DNA of 64,000 nt from contig NZ_BLAD01000044.1 of assembly GCF_009687845.1 (NCBI RefSeq), positions 55,760 to 119,759 on the forward strand, given 5' to 3'. The stretch comes from Acrocarpospora corrugata. GTDB taxonomy: Bacteria; Actinomycetota; Actinomycetes; Streptosporangiales; Streptosporangiaceae. A program made the position numbers and the translations under genes. Below are positions 31,901 to 39,361 of the stretch, one piece after another. The notes beneath the pieces are model-generated. The model saw only the letters and a list, made by a program, of their open reading frames with translations, did no database searches and was not told the origin of the DNA. Within the stretch, counting starts at the first letter, position 1. Every line of letters starts with the position of its first letter.

Positions 31901-32175
31901 ATCGAGGCCATGCCCTCCCGCGACGTCGAGGTGACCTCGGTGACGCCCGCGAGGCCCTGGAAGCTGTTCTCGACCGGCTTGGTGACCTGCTCCTCGACGA
32001 TCTCGGGAGCCGCGCCCGGGTACGGGGCGATCACGAAGGCCCCCGGGAACTCCAGGGAGGGGAAAAGCTGTTGTTTCAGGGACGGGATGGCGAACGCGCC
32101 AAATGCGCTCAGCACCACCGCAATCATGATGACGAGACTGCGGTTGGCGAGGCTCAGCCTGGCCAGGGACGTCAT
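28972..32175 (-). CDS. RND-family efflux permease (AcrB/HAE1-like)
   Basis: 1067 residues from ATG 32175, which opens directly at the N-terminal cytoplasmic helix and first membrane helix. There are twelve predicted membrane helices in two halves, each with a large extracytoplasmic loop. The proton-relay region Gly-Arg-Val-Val-Asp-Asp-Ser-Ile-Val-Val-Leu-Glu-Asn in the fourth helix is intact. A Pro-rich insertion lies in the first large loop. In a monoderm there is no outer-membrane channel, so the pump must release substrates to the cell surface. No membrane-fusion-protein gene is adjacent. A divergent MarR gene is the likely regulator. Confidence 0.92.
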   Translation of the reverse strand: MTSLARLSLANRSLVIMIAVVLSAFGAFAIPSLKQQLFPSLEFPGAFVIAPYPGAAPEIVEEQVTKPVENSFQGLAGVTEVTSTSREGMASIQVAFEFGTDIDEAIGKMQQSISRIEAQLPASVDPQVLAGSTDDIPVMVVAVSDGGDPHATLDRLDRIMIPAVQAVTGVREAQVTGAREKQVVITPDSAELAKLGLSPAVIPELLRANGIAIPAGALVEDGKNLTVQIGDRIEGVEDLKGLYLAPAAAVQVPQARPGPTAGRPAAPGDPRPVVAPKPPEPVTLGSVADIEIKDGSASTLTRTNGKPSLGVSITMTPDGNAVQISHDVRALLPKLTTDLAGAELTVVFDQAPYVERSIEDLTTEGLLGLTFAVLIILVFLLSIRSTIVTAVSIPLSVVIALIALWVGDYSLNLLTLGALTIAVGRVVDDSIVVLENIKRHLGYGEEKRAAILASVREVAGAVTASTLTTVAVFLPISFVGGMVGQLFSPFAITVTVALLASLLVSLTVIPVLAFWFLKAPKLDPEQARAVREEAERKELRSPLQRMYLPVLRFATQRRLITLLIGFAVFAGTMALVPNLKTNFLDSSGNDTIQITQRMPVGTNLETTDAAAAKVEAVLADTPEIASYQVNVGGGNQFLGGAGGTADRASYSVTLAENVETATLETKLREQLTALQAGEIVIGDGGGGFSSDQLQVILQGADNAELKTAANTVVTALAGTAGLREVASNLEDSAERVEVHVDREKAAARGLTEAGIGQLVAQAFRGAPVGSIDLDGRSSDIVLRTGDAPVTLAEVRDLVLPTAAGPVKLSSVAEVAKAGGPTQISRLDGERTATVSGRADASDLGAITATVTEKLKGVALPAGVSYQIGGASADQEEAFADLGLAMLLAIAIVFMIMVATFSSFVQPLILLVSIPFAATGAIGLLLVTDTALGVPALIGMLMLIGIVVTNAIVLIDLINQYREQGLGVVEAVMEGGRRRVRPILMTALATIGALTPMAVGLTGSGGFISQALAIVVIGGLISSTLLTLVLVPTLYTMVERAKERMRRKPAAEPADVKVYEEEALTPSR

Positions 32176-32252
32176 GGGGGCAGGGCTCCTCAGGATGAAC
32201 GCGGGAATGGATGAACGCGGGGAATGTTCGCCCAACCCTAACACTTCGCCTT

Positions 32253-32271
32253 AGACGAATATTTAACGTCT
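32253..32271. promoter_or_regulatory. Inverted repeat between the RND pump and marR
   Basis: agacg and cgtct around aatatttaa lie in the AT-rich gap of the divergent pair, the usual place for a MarR operator. The repeat is short, so the assignment is tentative. Confidence 0.4.
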
Positions 32272-32313
32272 CGTTGCTTTCCTGATAACCTTCTCAGGTT
32301 CCGAGAGGTGAGC

Positions 32314-32898
32314 GTGAGCGACGAGACAGGCAAGCGACCGGACCCGACGCCCGGTGACCACGTCGGCGGCAGCACCGCCGATCCTGACGCCGATCCCCCG
32401 GCCGACCCCCGCGAGCAGGAGGAACGGCAACGACTGCTGGAGCTCATCGGCGAAGCCCAGCATGGCATGGGCCGCTTCTTCGCCCGCGACCGCTCTCTCC
32501 CCCTGCTGGCCTCCAACCTGACGATGCAGCAGCTGAAGATCGTCATGACGCTGTCGTTCCTCGGCTCGGCCTCCGGCCAGGACCTGGCCCGCGAGCTCGG
32601 CATCGGCCTGGGCACCGTCACCGGCATCGTCGACCGCGTCGTCGCCCAGGGCCTGGCCACCCGCCACGAGGACCCGGCCGACCGCCGCGTCCGCCGGGTC
32701 GAGCTCACCCCCGCCGGGCGGCACCTCACCGCCCAGATCCTCGACGCGGGCACCGCCACCTGGCGCGACGTGCTGGCCCACCTGGACATGGGCACCCTCC
32801 GCGACCTCGAACGGGTGATGCGCCGCCTGCTCGACGCGATGGCGGCGTTACATCCGGCCTGCGTGCGCGAACCATCCGAGCCCGGCACACCGGTATAG
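32314..32898 (+). CDS. MarR-family regulator
   Basis: 194 residues from GTG 32314; a gagaggtg site lies before it, and another GTG at 32308 would leave no room for one. A Pro/Asp-rich tail (about 1-35) precedes a MarR winged helix with Ser-Gly-Gln-Asp-Leu-Ala-Arg-Glu-Leu-Gly-Ile-Gly-Leu-Gly-Thr-Val-Thr-Gly-Ile (about 88-106) and the wing Asp-Pro-Ala-Asp-Arg-Arg-Val-Arg-Arg-Val. It is divergent from the RND pump and presumably represses it. A TTA codon occurs at 32848-32850. Confidence 0.92.
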   Translation: MSDETGKRPDPTPGDHVGGSTADPDADPPADPREQEERQRLLELIGEAQHGMGRFFARDRSLPLLASNLTMQQLKIVMTLSFLGSASGQDLARELGIGLGTVTGIVDRVVAQGLATRHEDPADRRVRRVELTPAGRHLTAQILDAGTATWRDVLAHLDMGTLRDLERVMRRLLDAMAALHPACVREPSEPGTPV

Positions 32899-33059
32899 AA
32901 CGCCGGCGCCTGCATGCCGATCGGACAGACCTTCCCGGGGTTCCTGGAGTCGCGTCCGCGGCCCGCCCTCACGCGGCCCCCGGCCGGACCCGGCCGGGTC
33001 CGCGTGACCCTCGTCCAGACCTGGCCGGAGGCAAAGATGGGATGATACGGTAACCCGCC

Positions 33060-33833
33060 ATGTCGTCTTACCTTTCGGACCTGTTCTCGCTCTCCGGCCG
33101 GGTCGCGCTCGTCACCGGAGGAAGCTCCGGCATCGGATACGGCATCGCCGAAGCCCTCGGCCGGGCCGGCGCCGACCTCGTCCTGGTCGCCCGCCGCGAG
33201 GAACAGCTCGCCACCGCCATCGACGCCCTCGCGGGCCACGGCGTCCGCGCCGCCGCCATCAGCGCCGACCTCGGCGACCGCGCCGCGATCACCCGCGTCA
33301 CCGAGCGGGCGGCCGGCTTCTTCGGCGAGATCGACATCCTGGTCAACGACGCCGCCAACAACATCCGCCGCCCGATGGCCGAGCTCACCCACGGCGACTA
33401 CGAGCAGACCATGGCCGTCAACATCACCGCCCCCTACCTGCTCGGCCAGCACTTCGGCCCCCGGATGGCCACCCGCGGCTGGGGCCGGATCATCAACATC
33501 GGCTCCCAGCAGTCCATCCGCGCCTTCGGCGACAGCGGCGCCTACGGCGTCGCCAAGGCCGCCATCTGCGGCCTGACCCGCTCCCAGGCCGAAGCCTGGA
33601 CCCCGCACGGCGTCACCTGCAACACGCTGATCCCCGGCTTCGTGCTCACCCCGCTCACCGAACCCGCCCAGGCCGTCCCCGGCCGCGTCGAAGCCCTCGC
33701 CGCCCGCACGATGATCGGCCGCAACGGCGCCCCCGCCGACTTCGCCGCCGTCGCGATCCTGCTGGCCTCCCCCGCCTCGGCCTACCTCACCGGCCAGGCC
33801 CTGTGCGTGGACGGCGGCTTCTCCGTCAGCTGA
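33060..33833 (+). CDS. Short-chain dehydrogenase/reductase
   Basis: 257 residues, classical SDR. The cofactor motif is Thr-Gly-Gly-Ser-Ser-Gly-Ile-Gly (about 19-26); Asn-Asp-Ala-Ala-Asn stands for the NNAG motif; the catalytic Ser is in Gly-Ser-Gln-Gln-Ser, and Tyr/Lys in Tyr-Gly-Val-Ala-Lys (about 160-164). The Arg-Arg after the second beta strand favours NADP(H). The overall pattern is close to gluconate 5-dehydrogenase/3-oxoacyl-ACP reductase types. The substrate is uncertain. It is a lone gene ending at a bidirectional terminator. Confidence 0.92.
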   Translation: MSSYLSDLFSLSGRVALVTGGSSGIGYGIAEALGRAGADLVLVARREEQLATAIDALAGHGVRAAAISADLGDRAAITRVTERAAGFFGEIDILVNDAANNIRRPMAELTHGDYEQTMAVNITAPYLLGQHFGPRMATRGWGRIINIGSQQSIRAFGDSGAYGVAKAAICGLTRSQAEAWTPHGVTCNTLIPGFVLTPLTEPAQAVPGRVEALAARTMIGRNGAPADFAAVAILLASPASAYLTGQALCVDGGFSVS

Positions 33834-33847
33834 GGGCGGGCCGATGA

Positions 33848-33907
33848 TCCTGGCCGCTCAGATGTCCCCGGCCCCCGCGGACTGCGAGAACCTCTGAGCG
33901 GCCAGGA
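33848..33907. terminator. Bidirectional terminator-like hairpin
   Basis: 15-bp perfect arms (33848-33862 and 33893-33907) enclose 30 nt. The hairpin lies between the convergent SDR (+) and PPOX-like (-) genes, 15 bp and 5 bp from their stops. Confidence 0.7.
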
Positions 33908-33911
33908 CCGC

Positions 33912-34382
33912 CTAGGTGCGGCGGGTCTCGCGGAGCCCGCGGCCCTCCGCCCAGCTCTCGATCACCAGGAACGGATCCTCCACATGGGTGAAGGCCGCCT
34001 CCTTGATGTCGATCCGGAACAGGTGGAAGCCCCCGGGCGGGCCGCCGTATTTCGCGAACACCTCCGGGTCGGTGATCTCCACGGCCAGGCCCGACAGCTT
34101 CGCCTCCCCCGGCCAGGCGTTCGGGTCGCCCGGATCCGGGTCGATCGACGGGCCGTGCACGGCCACCCGCGGATCCCGCTTCAGATCCAGGGCCTTCATC
34201 GCGCCCGGCATCGAGCCCAGCCACACCTCGTGGTCCTTGAACTCCAGCTCGGTGCCGCTGATCCGAGGAGACCCGTCCTTGCGCAGGGTCGCCATCGTCT
34301 TGTGCTTGCCCGCCGTCATCGCCGCCAGGACCCGTGCGGCGAACTCGGGGACCTCCTGCTCGAACTCCTGCCATGTAGCCAT
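33912..34382 (-). CDS. Pyridoxamine 5'-phosphate oxidase-like flavoprotein
   Basis: 156 residues from ATG 34382. The split-barrel fold is indicated by Thr-Met-Ala-Thr-Leu-Arg-Lys-Asp-Gly-Ser-Pro-Arg-Ile-Ser-Gly-Thr (about 30-45) and Ala-Leu-Asp-Leu-Lys-Arg-Asp-Pro-Arg-Val-Ala-Val-His, both seen in PPOX-family proteins that bind FMN, F420 or heme. The true PNPOx substrate motifs are absent, so it is a family member of unknown reaction. The conserved 15-bp motif lies about 100 bp upstream. Confidence 0.85.
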   Translation of the reverse strand: MATWQEFEQEVPEFAARVLAAMTAGKHKTMATLRKDGSPRISGTELEFKDHEVWLGSMPGAMKALDLKRDPRVAVHGPSIDPDPGDPNAWPGEAKLSGLAVEITDPEVFAKYGGPPGGFHLFRIDIKEAAFTHVEDPFLVIESWAEGRGLRETRRT

Positions 34383-34481
34383 GGCCCCCATCGTGCCCGC
34401 CGCCACCGACAAAACCGGATCACCGCAGGTGAGCGTTTGATCTTCTGTGTTCCGGAGAGGCGTAAATCATCAAGAGACCGA

Positions 34482-34499
34482 CTTTACAATGTAGATCAA
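34482..34499 (-). promoter_or_regulatory. Shared promoter motif, copy 2 (upstream of the PPOX-like gene)
   Basis: ctttacaatgtagatcaa with the perfect core tacaatgta. It also covers the stop codon of the hydrolase gene upstream. It is 15 of 17 identical to copy 1 and lies about 100 bp before the PPOX-like start. Confidence 0.6.
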
Positions 34500-35257
34500 A
34501 CTGAGGGCCGGTCAGCCGCGAGGCGGGCGATCAGCAGTTCGGCGATCTCCGCCGGCCGTTCCATGGCGGGCAGGTGACCTGCCCACGGGAGTTCCAGCAG
34601 GGTCGCGGCCGGCATCTCGGCCACCAGGTGGCGGCCGGTGTCGGCGAAGTAGGACAGGTCGTGTCCGCCGATCACCACCAGCGCGGGCGCGGCGATCGCG
34701 GCCAGGTCGACCTCGGGGCGGGTGAATTCGAGCTCCGGGTCGGCGGCCAGCTGCAGTTCGAAGGCGTTGCGCTGCATCTCCACGAGTTTGGCGCGGGCCT
34801 GTTCGCCGGCGTCGGGGCCGAGCCACATATGCGCGTTCAGCTCGGCCGCGCCCCGCACGTCCCCGGCTTCGAGCAGCCGGTCCTCCTCGGCGCCGAACGC
34901 CGCCAGCTCCGGCGTCGGGTCCAGCCCGGCCGCCGCGGCGATCAGCACCAGCTCCGACACCAGGTCGGGGCGGATGGCCGCCAGTCCCAGCGCCACCCGG
35001 CCGCCGCCGGAGGCGCCGACGACCGCCGCCGTTCCGACGCCGAGCTCGTCCAGCAGGGCGGCCACGTCACCGGCGTCGGAGTAGGGCTTGTCCGCCACCA
35101 GCGGGCTCCTGCCGTACCCGCGGAAATCCAGGCGGATCACCCGGAAGCGGGCCGCGAGGGGCTCCCACACCTCGTCCCACATGCGCCCGTCGGCGGCCGT
35201 GGAGTGCAGCAGCACCACCGGGCGGCCGGATCCGGACTCTTCCCACCAAATGTTCAC
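34496..35257 (-). CDS. Alpha/beta-fold hydrolase
   Basis: 253 residues, complete. The oxyanion strand Val-Val-Leu-Leu-His-Ser is near residue 16; the nucleophile elbow is Gly-Ala-Ser-Gly-Gly-Gly (about 81-86); the acid is in Gly-Gly-His-Asp-Leu-Ser; and the His is in Gly-His-Leu-Pro-Ala-Met-Glu-Arg-Pro (about 228-236). All three catalytic residues are present. It resembles 3-oxoadipate enol-lactonase and related esterases; the substrate is not fixed. It lies between the PPOX-like gene and the WYL regulator, all on the minus strand. Confidence 0.9.
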   Translation of the reverse strand: MNIWWEESGSGRPVVLLHSTAADGRMWDEVWEPLAARFRVIRLDFRGYGRSPLVADKPYSDAGDVAALLDELGVGTAAVVGASGGGRVALGLAAIRPDLVSELVLIAAAAGLDPTPELAAFGAEEDRLLEAGDVRGAAELNAHMWLGPDAGEQARAKLVEMQRNAFELQLAADPELEFTRPEVDLAAIAAPALVVIGGHDLSYFADTGRHLVAEMPAATLLELPWAGHLPAMERPAEIAELLIARLAADRPSV

Positions 35258-35320
35258 CGAGTTCTCCCCATGTATCGCACGCGGTCATCGTCGCCAGCGC
35301 GAGCCGGTGGCGCAAACGAT

Positions 35321-36289
35321 TTACCCGCGGTACATCTGGGCGAGTTCCTCGATCGTTTCGGCCATCAGTTTACGCAGGTCGGGAGGGTCGAGGACTTCGA
35401 GGGCCGAGCCGAGGCGCAGGAGTTGCCAGCGGGCGTGCCGTACCGACTCGATCGGGACGGCCAGGCGCAGCCGGCCGTCGGGGCCGGTGGCGGCGTCGTC
35501 GAGGGCGGCGTCGGTGATGTCGTTGCCGATGGTGTAGCGGAGCAGGCCGAGGTAGTCGGGGTCGAGGCGGACGGTCGCGACGCCGGTGTACATGCGGGCG
35601 GAGAATTCGGCCGCGAACTTGGACCAGAAGGCGACCAGGTCGAAGCCGGGGCGGCGGTCGAACCGGCCGGGCAGCACCTCGATCCGCAGAATCCGCCCCA
35701 CCCGATAGGTACGGAATTCTCCGGAGGTTTCGGCGGCGAGGTACCAGGAGCCGCCTTTGAGGATGAGGCCGTAGGGGTGGATGTCGCGGTCGACCTCCTC
35801 CGGGCCCCAGCGGCGGTAGCGCATCCGCAGCGGGCGCTGCTCCCACACCGCCTCGGCCACCTCGGTCAGGAACGGCGCCTCGTCGCTCCCCCGGTACCAG
35901 CCGGGCACGTCCAGATGGAAACGTTCACGCATCATGGCGGCCTGCGAACGCGGTTCCGGCGGCAGCGCGGCCAGCACTTTGAGCTCGGCCGCCGCGGCCA
36001 CCTCGCCCAGCCCGAGCTCGGCCGCGGGCCCCGGCAGCCCGGCCAGGAACAGCGAGGAGGCCTCCGCGGAGGTCAGCCCGGTCAGCCTGGTCCGGTAGCC
36101 GTCGAGCAGCTGATATCCGCCGGCGGGCCCCCGATCTGCGTAAACGGGCACGCCGGAGGAGGAGAGCGCCTCCACGTCCCGGTAGACGGTCCGGATCGAC
36201 ACCTCCAGCTCCGCCGACAGTTCGGCCGCCGTCATGCGCCCCCTCGTCTGCAGAAGGAGGAGCAGGGACAGCAACCGGCTGGCACGCAT
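35321..36289 (-). CDS. YafY-type WYL-domain transcriptional regulator
   Basis: 322 residues from ATG 36289. An N-terminal winged HTH (about 16-45, Ala-Ala-Glu-Leu-Ser-Ala-Glu-Leu-Glu-Val-Ser-Ile-Arg-Thr-Val-Tyr-Arg-Asp) is followed by the WYL domain, where the family motif reads Gly-Ser-Trp-Tyr-Leu-Ala-Ala (about 188-194), and a C-terminal WCX segment. WYL domains sense nucleic acid or small ligands. One copy of the shared promoter motif lies 18 bp before its own ATG, and others lie at the PPOX-like gene and purB, so it is the prime candidate for the factor that binds the motif. Confidence 0.9.
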   Translation of the reverse strand: MRASRLLSLLLLLQTRGRMTAAELSAELEVSIRTVYRDVEALSSSGVPVYADRGPAGGYQLLDGYRTRLTGLTSAEASSLFLAGLPGPAAELGLGEVAAAAELKVLAALPPEPRSQAAMMRERFHLDVPGWYRGSDEAPFLTEVAEAVWEQRPLRMRYRRWGPEEVDRDIHPYGLILKGGSWYLAAETSGEFRTYRVGRILRIEVLPGRFDRRPGFDLVAFWSKFAAEFSARMYTGVATVRLDPDYLGLLRYTIGNDITDAALDDAATGPDGRLRLAVPIESVRHARWQLLRLGSALEVLDPPDLRKLMAETIEELAQMYRG

Positions 36290-36306
36290 ATCCCCCAGTC
36301 TGCCAC

Positions 36307-36322
36307 CTTTACATTGTAGATT
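36307..36322 (-). promoter_or_regulatory. Shared promoter motif, copy 3 (upstream of the WYL regulator)
   Basis: ctttacattgtagatt, core tacattgta, 18 bp before the WYL regulator ATG and 41 bp before the divergent DeoR gene. The position fits autoregulation or control of both genes. Confidence 0.6.
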
Positions 36323-36362
36323 CCGTTTGCTCACCGAACATGGCCTGTGTTCAAATGCACAC

Positions 36363-37121
36363 ATGGAAGGTGCCGACCGTATCCGGGCGATCATGAACGC
36401 GCTGCGCGCGCACGACAGCGTCTCCGTCGCCGAGCTCGCCGGCCGGTACGGCGTGTCCGAGATGACCATCCGCCGCGACCTGGACGAGCTGGCCCAGCAG
36501 GGCGTCGTCCGCCGGGTCCGCGGCGGCGCGCTCAGCCTGCTGCTGCGCGGCGAGGAACCCCCCTTCGGCGTACGCGAACGGGAGGCCGTCGACGCCAAGC
36601 ACCGGATCGCGGCCGAGGTCGCGGCCCTGCTGGCCGACGGCGAAGCCGTCGTGCTGGACGGCGGCACCACCACCCTGGAGGTGGCCAGGGCCGTGCACGA
36701 CCGCCGCCTCACCGTGCTCCCGCTGGCGCTGCGCTGCGCCGACGAGCTGGCCACCGCGCCGCGGATCAAGCTGGTGCTTCCCGGCGGCGAGGTCCGGCCG
36801 GGCGAGCTCAACTTCGTCGGCCCGCTCACCGAGGCCTCGCTGCGCTCGCTCCGCTTCGACACCGCCGTGATCGGCTGCTGCGGCATGTCGGCCGAGCACG
36901 GCGTCACCGCCCACGATCTGGAGGACGTCGCGGTCAAGCAGGCCGCCATCACCTCGGCCCGGCGCGTCATCGTCGCCTGCGACTCGGGCAAGTTCACCCG
37001 CACCGCGTTCGGCGCGGTCTGCTCCTACGACAAGCTCGACGTCGTGGTCACCGACATCGGCATCCCCCGCGACCAGCACGACGCGCTCACGGGCGCGGGC
37101 GTCACCGTCCGCCTCACCTGA
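36363..37121 (+). CDS. DeoR-family sugar-phosphate-responsive regulator
   Basis: 252 residues from ATG 36363. The DeoR HTH (Val-Ala-Glu-Leu-Ala-Gly-Arg-Tyr-Gly-Val-Ser-Glu-Met-Thr-Ile-Arg-Arg-Asp-Leu, about 21-39) is followed by the DeoR C-terminal effector domain with Leu-Asp-Gly-Gly-Thr-Thr-Thr (about 99-105) and Ala-Cys-Asp-Ser-Gly-Lys (about 204-209), which bind a sugar phosphate. It lies 21 bp before an MFS transporter gene on the same strand and probably controls it. Confidence 0.92.
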   Translation: MEGADRIRAIMNALRAHDSVSVAELAGRYGVSEMTIRRDLDELAQQGVVRRVRGGALSLLLRGEEPPFGVREREAVDAKHRIAAEVAALLADGEAVVLDGGTTTLEVARAVHDRRLTVLPLALRCADELATAPRIKLVLPGGEVRPGELNFVGPLTEASLRSLRFDTAVIGCCGMSAEHGVTAHDLEDVAVKQAAITSARRVIVACDSGKFTRTAFGAVCSYDKLDVVVTDIGIPRDQHDALTGAGVTVRLT

Positions 37122-37142
37122 CCCCTCCCCCGGAGTCGAACC

Positions 37143-38321
37143 ATGACAATCTCCGCCCCTTCCCGCCTGACGCTGCTCCACGCCCGCCTCGCCGTGTACG
37201 GATTGTTCCTCATTGCCGGAATTTCCCTGGGGACGTGGACCTCCCGCATCCCGGCCATCAAGGACGACCTCGGGCTCAGCGACGGCGAACTGAGCGTCGT
37301 CCTGCTCGGCATCGCCGGCGGCGCGATCATCGGCATGCAGGCCGTCGGCCGCCTCATCGACCGGTACGGCAGCCGCCGCGTGATGATCCCCGCCGGCCTG
37401 CTCCAGGGCGTGGTGCTGGTCCTGCCGGCGTTCGCGCCGAGCCTGCCCGCGCTGGCCGCCGCGATGTTCGCCTTCGGCATGGTGCACGGCGTGCTGGACG
37501 TGTCGATGAACGCCAACGCGGTCGTGGTGGAGCGCGTCTACGCCAAGCCGATCATGTCCTCGTTCCACGCCGTGTTCAGCATCGGCGGCTTCCTCGGCGC
37601 CGGGATCGGCGGCCTGTTCGCCAGCGCCGGCGCGAGCGTGCCGGTGACGTTCGGCTCGGTCGGCCTGGTGGTCACGCTGGTCGCGACCCAGTGCCTGCGC
37701 TGGGCGCTGCCGGACGCCTTCGACCCGGGCCGCCGGCCGGTGCAGGAAGCCGCGGCGGCGCCGGGCCGCCCGATGGCGGGCTGGGTGCTGTTTCTGGGCG
37801 TGCTGGCGTTCTGCTGCCTGGTCGGCGAGGGCGCGGCGGCCGACTGGAGCTCGGTCTACCTGGTCGAGGACCTGCGCGCCACCGAGACGGTCGGCGCGTT
37901 CGGCTACGCGGCCTTCTCGATCATGATGACGGCCGGCCGGCTGGCCGGGGACCGGCTCACCGCCCGCCTCGGCCCGGTCCTGCTGGTACGGTGCTGCGGC
38001 GCGCTCGCCGGGATCGGCCTGCTGGTCACCCTGCTGATCGGCCACCAGGTCGCCGCTCTGATCGGTTTCGGCCTGTTCGGCGCCGGTCTGTCGTGCATCA
38101 TCCCGCAGGTGTTCTCCGCCGCCGGTCACCGCGACCCCGCCCAGTCCGGCCGGGCGCTGGCCCAGGTCGCCAGCATCGGCTACGCGGGCCTGCTGGCCGG
38201 TCCTGTCCTGATCGGCGCGGTCGCCGAGCTCACCGGCAAGCCGATCGCGCTCGCGATCCCCGCGATCATGGCCCTGTTCGTCGCCGCGGCGGCTCCCGCG
38301 CTGCGCCCGGCCAGGAGCTGA
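37143..38321 (+). CDS. MFS transporter
   Basis: 392 residues with twelve membrane helices. The loop after helix 2 reads Gly-Arg-Leu-Ile-Asp-Arg-Tyr-Gly-Ser-Arg-Arg, the MFS motif A, and helices 1-2 contain Gly-Thr-Trp-Thr-Ser-Arg-Ile-Pro-Ala-Ile-Lys, as in YbjJ-like transporters. It shares an operon with the DeoR regulator, which suggests a sugar or sugar-derivative substrate. The direction of transport is not determined. A GC-rich hairpin follows the stop. Confidence 0.88.
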   Translation: MTISAPSRLTLLHARLAVYGLFLIAGISLGTWTSRIPAIKDDLGLSDGELSVVLLGIAGGAIIGMQAVGRLIDRYGSRRVMIPAGLLQGVVLVLPAFAPSLPALAAAMFAFGMVHGVLDVSMNANAVVVERVYAKPIMSSFHAVFSIGGFLGAGIGGLFASAGASVPVTFGSVGLVVTLVATQCLRWALPDAFDPGRRPVQEAAAAPGRPMAGWVLFLGVLAFCCLVGEGAAADWSSVYLVEDLRATETVGAFGYAAFSIMMTAGRLAGDRLTARLGPVLLVRCCGALAGIGLLVTLLIGHQVAALIGFGLFGAGLSCIIPQVFSAAGHRDPAQSGRALAQVASIGYAGLLAGPVLIGAVAELTGKPIALAIPAIMALFVAAAAPALRPARS

Positions 38322-38330
38322 TCGTGGGGG

Positions 38331-38356
38331 CCGGCGGCCGCATGGGAGGCCGCCGG
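38331..38356 (+). terminator. Terminator of the DeoR-MFS operon
   Basis: ccggcggcc and ggccgccgg form a 9-bp perfect stem with an 8-nt loop, 9 bp after the MFS stop codon. No T tract follows. Confidence 0.6.
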
Positions 38357-38457
38357 GCCAGGGCTTCCCCGGGGCCTGATTACCGTGCCAGCACCCTGGG
38401 GCGGCCGGGGCGCGGCTCCTTATGGTTGCGGTGATCCCTCGCAGCCAGGAGCGCGTG

Positions 38458-39348
38458 ATGACACAGGACAATCGCCCCCAGTCGTGGCGGCCGACCGCCG
38501 TCGAGCGGAGCACGTGGGCGCGTGATGTGTTCCGCGCCGCGTCCGGGCTGCTGCTGGGGCCCGGCGGGTTCATCCTCTACCTGGCCGGCGAGTACGTCTA
38601 CGACCGGCGGCACCTGCTCTTCGACGCCGGCGGCGCGCCGATGCGGGCGATGAACCCGGAAGGGGAGTCGATCGCTCTGCGCGGCGGCTTCACCAGCCTG
38701 GACGCCGTCCCGCTGCTGGGCGGCGGCGGCCGGGGCACCCAGGTCCTGTCGATCACGCCGAGCCTGACCGCGTCCACCCGGGCGATGGGCCTGCGCGACG
38801 GCGACCCGGTGTCGGTGGCGCTGTCCAGCCGTACCGTCAGCTCCACCCGGAGCGGGCTGATCGTGCCCGGCCGGATCGGCGCCACGACCCGGATCACCGT
38901 GCCCAGGGACGAGTATTCGGTGGCCGCGCTCGGCTCCCTCGCCTCGGCCCTGTTCACCAGCAAGGACCCGGTGATCGGTGCGGGAACCGGCCAGGTGGTG
39001 GCGGCCGGGCCGGTCCTGCCGGGCTTCTCCGGCGGCGCCCTGTACCCGGCCGCCCGGCCGGTGAGTCTGCCGCTGATCGGGCGGGCGCCGTATTCGAACC
39101 GCCTGGCCACGCCGCTGGCGCTGCGCTGCCCCTGGTGCGGGGAGAGCGTGACCGGGTCGTCGTTCAACGCATTGGCCAACTGCCCCCGCAGGCCGGCGGC
39201 GATCGGTGTCCCGCGCGCGACACCGGCCACGTACCGGCCGCTCATCGCGCGGAGCGGTACGCGGTGCGCCGACTGTGACCGCTGGGTCACCTACCCCGCA
39301 GACCACAGCCTCTGGTGCCGGTTCCTCAGCTTCCTCGACGAATGGTGA
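38458..39348 (+). CDS. Orphan protein with two CxxC pairs
   Basis: 296 residues from ATG 38458, with an aggag site 7 bases upstream. No family recognised. A short hydrophobic stretch (about 26-40, Leu-Leu-Leu-Gly-Pro-Gly-Gly-Phe-Ile-Leu-Tyr-Leu-Ala-Gly) could be a re-entrant or membrane-surface segment. The middle is beta-rich. The C-terminal third has Cys-Pro-Trp-Cys-Gly-Glu (about 224-229) and Cys-Ala-Asp-Cys-Asp (about 276-280), which could hold one zinc, and a late lone Cys. A role in DNA or protein binding is possible but unsupported. It is convergent with the TetR gene next door. Confidence 0.7.
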   Translation: MTQDNRPQSWRPTAVERSTWARDVFRAASGLLLGPGGFILYLAGEYVYDRRHLLFDAGGAPMRAMNPEGESIALRGGFTSLDAVPLLGGGGRGTQVLSITPSLTASTRAMGLRDGDPVSVALSSRTVSSTRSGLIVPGRIGATTRITVPRDEYSVAALGSLASALFTSKDPVIGAGTGQVVAAGPVLPGFSGGALYPAARPVSLPLIGRAPYSNRLATPLALRCPWCGESVTGSSFNALANCPRRPAAIGVPRATPATYRPLIARSGTRCADCDRWVTYPADHSLWCRFLSFLDEW

Positions 39349-39361
39349 GGACGCTGGTGCG

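Noticed and set aside
28780..32214. Very long plus-strand frame opposite the RND pump
   Set aside because: Low-complexity Arg/His/Gln-rich product, no ribosome site; it mirrors the codon pattern of the real minus-strand gene.
36351..38573. Long minus-strand frame opposite the DeoR and MFS genes
   Set aside because: No domain, Ala/Arg/Gly-rich, fully opposite two convincing genes.
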